Source: Streptomyces sp. S.PNR 29 (GTDB lineage: Bacteria > Actinomycetota > Actinomycetes > Streptomycetales > Streptomycetaceae). From it: 58,262 bases of DNA. The stretch spans positions 1 through 58,262 of the forward strand of contig NZ_JANUQM010000001.1 of NCBI RefSeq assembly GCF_030386795.1, in the 5' to 3' direction. Shown piece after piece: positions 57,372 through 58,262 of the stretch. Made by a program: the position numbers and the translations under genes. The stretch's first letter is position 1. Each line of letters opens with the position of its first letter. Under the pieces are notes generated by a model. The model did not search any database and was not told where the DNA came from. It saw nothing but the letters and a program-made list of their open reading frames with translations.

Positions 57372-58262
57372 CCCACGCCGGACCTGCCGTGCCGACGGCG
57401 GTCTACGGACCGCGGGCCGCCGTCGGCACGGCGCACGCGCTGGTCTTCGCGCCCGTCACGCCCTGCTGGGACGAGGGGGCGTTCTTCACCCCCGTCATCG
57501 AGGTGCTGGCAGGGGCGGGGCTGCGGGTGACGGTGGTCGACACGCTCGCCCTCTGGGACGAGGACGTGCACACCCTGACCGACCTCGTCGCCCGCTGGCG
57601 GGCCCTGCTCCCCGCCTTCGGCCGTGTCGACCTCCTGTGCGGGAACGCCCTGGGCGGAGCCGTGGCCCAGGGCCTCCTTCCCCACCTCACCCCCGACACC
57701 GCCACCCTCCTCGTCTCCGGCCCCGCCCGCACGGACCCGGTCCTGGCCCACCGACTCACCCAGATCGCCGACCTGGCGGCACAGGGGCATACGGAGGCAG
57801 CCCTCGCCCTGCTGCACCGGAGGATCCAGCCGGACAGCCCACCGCCGCCCGGCACCGGCGCAACGAAAACCACCGCCGCACCTGCGGTGACGGCCGCCGG
57901 GTGCGCCGAAGTCGGCGGGGGCCCTGCGGGGCCGGCCGCCGGACGCGTGGACGCCGGCGACGGTCCTGCACAGGGCGGCAAGGTTTCCGCGCGGGCCGGA
58001 AGCGGCCTGGCCGGGGCCGGTGACGGCCCTGCGGGGGTCGGAAACGGGCCTGCGGCAGACAGCAACGGCCTTGCGGAAGTCCGCAACGGCCTGGCGGCAG
58101 CGAGCGACGGCGGGCCGGGGAGCGCCGACGGCGCGGCTGACGCTTCCGGCCGTCTCGCCGGGAGCGCCGACGGGTCGGCAGGTGTCTCCGGCCGCCTCGC
58201 CGGAGTCGGCGGCGGATCCGCGGGGGTCGGAGCGGGCCCTGTGGGTGCCCGCGATGGTCTGG
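57368..58262 (+). CDS. alpha/beta-hydrolase-like protein with Gly/Ala-rich repeats (partial)
   Basis: An ORF open to the window edge (at least 298 codons) starting at a GTG overlapping the aldolase stop. Residues 1-150 look like the first half of an alpha/beta hydrolase (AHALVFAPVTPCWDEGAFFTP, then VDLLCGNALGGAVAQGLL as nucleophile elbow). The elbow reads G-N-A-L-G, so Ala94 replaces the usual Ser. From ~155 the protein becomes low complexity with degenerate repeats such as NGLAEVRNGLAAASDG and SGRLAGSADGSAGVSGRLAG. The C-terminal half (with His/Asp) is outside the window. Coupling places it in the same operon. Confidence 0.65.
   Translation, partial: MTHAGPAVPTAVYGPRAAVGTAHALVFAPVTPCWDEGAFFTPVIEVLAGAGLRVTVVDTLALWDEDVHTLTDLVARWRALLPAFGRVDLLCGNALGGAVAQGLLPHLTPDTATLLVSGPARTDPVLAHRLTQIADLAAQGHTEAALALLHRRIQPDSPPPPGTGATKTTAAPAVTAAGCAEVGGGPAGPAAGRVDAGDGPAQGGKVSARAGSGLAGAGDGPAGVGNGPAADSNGLAEVRNGLAAASDGGPGSADGAADASGRLAGSADGSAGVSGRLAGVGGGSAGVGAGPVGARDGL

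Noticed and set aside
57756..58086. Antisense ORFs over the last gene's repeat region
   Set aside because: Composition is Arg/Pro shadow of the Gly/Ala-rich plus-strand frame, which is in phase with the coupled start codon.

Overview
The window is high-GC actinobacterial DNA, almost certainly a Streptomyces chromosome. It carries the developmental genes bldN and rsbN, a bdtA-like gene, spore-associated protein A, a rex-hemACD operon under a Rex operator, class I lysyl-tRNA synthetase, DUF397 and DUF3558 families, frequent GTG/TTG starts, and three genes with the rare TTA codon. Gene content and order up to about 32 kb match, from memory, the conserved core near SCO3303-SCO3330 of S. coelicolor. 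The window opens on the 3' end of a 5S rRNA, the tail of an rrn operon.

Layout. (1) 0.1-5.4 kb: HAD phosphatase, MFS exporter, AcuC-like deacetylase, SapA-like secreted protein, a conserved phosphatase-like protein, BdtA, and a 32-aa basic ribosomal protein missed by length cut-offs. (2) 5.6-11.9 kb: epimerase-acyltransferase pair, the anti-sigma/sigma pair rsbN-bldN with a candidate sigma-BldN promoter between them, a HAD-IB phosphatase and a glutaredoxin-like protein. (3) 12.0-19.9 kb: Rex operator, rex-hemA-hemC-hemD as a translationally coupled tetrapyrrole operon, a BBE-type flavoprotein and hemB. (4) 19.9-28.1 kb: variable metabolic and secreted genes (YceI, aminotransferase, NAT, DUF4253, a duplicated-domain secreted protein, DUF397, an F420-type reductase, a serine hydrolase, an isochorismatase-like protein). 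Three of these have TTA codons, and one divergent regulator pair has collapsed into pseudogene fragments. (5) 28.1-36.7 kb: divergent argS/lysS, a DUF2637 membrane protein, two DUF3558 lipoproteins, and RtcB. (6) 36.6-47 kb: accessory genes (SDR, SnoaL-like, YnfA, MarR with a six-fold decamer leader, a frameshifted MFS gene, an LLM oxidoreductase, a two-component system, a broken GNAT gene, an ArsR/MFS pair), plus a MITE-like 116-bp hairpin.

(7) 47.0-58.3 kb is the most interesting part. A TetR/gamma-butyrolactone-receptor-like gene diverges from a tightly coupled three-gene operon: an AfsA-type signal synthase, a flavin-dependent oxidoreductase and a HAD phosphatase. This is the same order of functions as mmfL-mmfH-mmfP, which makes methylenomycin furans. 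A second TetR gene, a LysR gene and a run of enzymes follow: nitronate-monooxygenase-like, a YciI/ABM fusion, a fumarate-reductase-type flavoprotein, a DRE-TIM aldolase, and an alpha/beta-hydrolase-like protein that runs off the end. Near-identical 23-bp autoregulatory-element-like boxes precede the tetR/afsA pair, the second tetR and lysR. I read this as a self-contained hormone-receptor circuit controlling an unassigned small-molecule locus. The enzymatic product is unknown and the cluster continues beyond the window.

No tRNA, CRISPR array or intact insertion sequence was seen.
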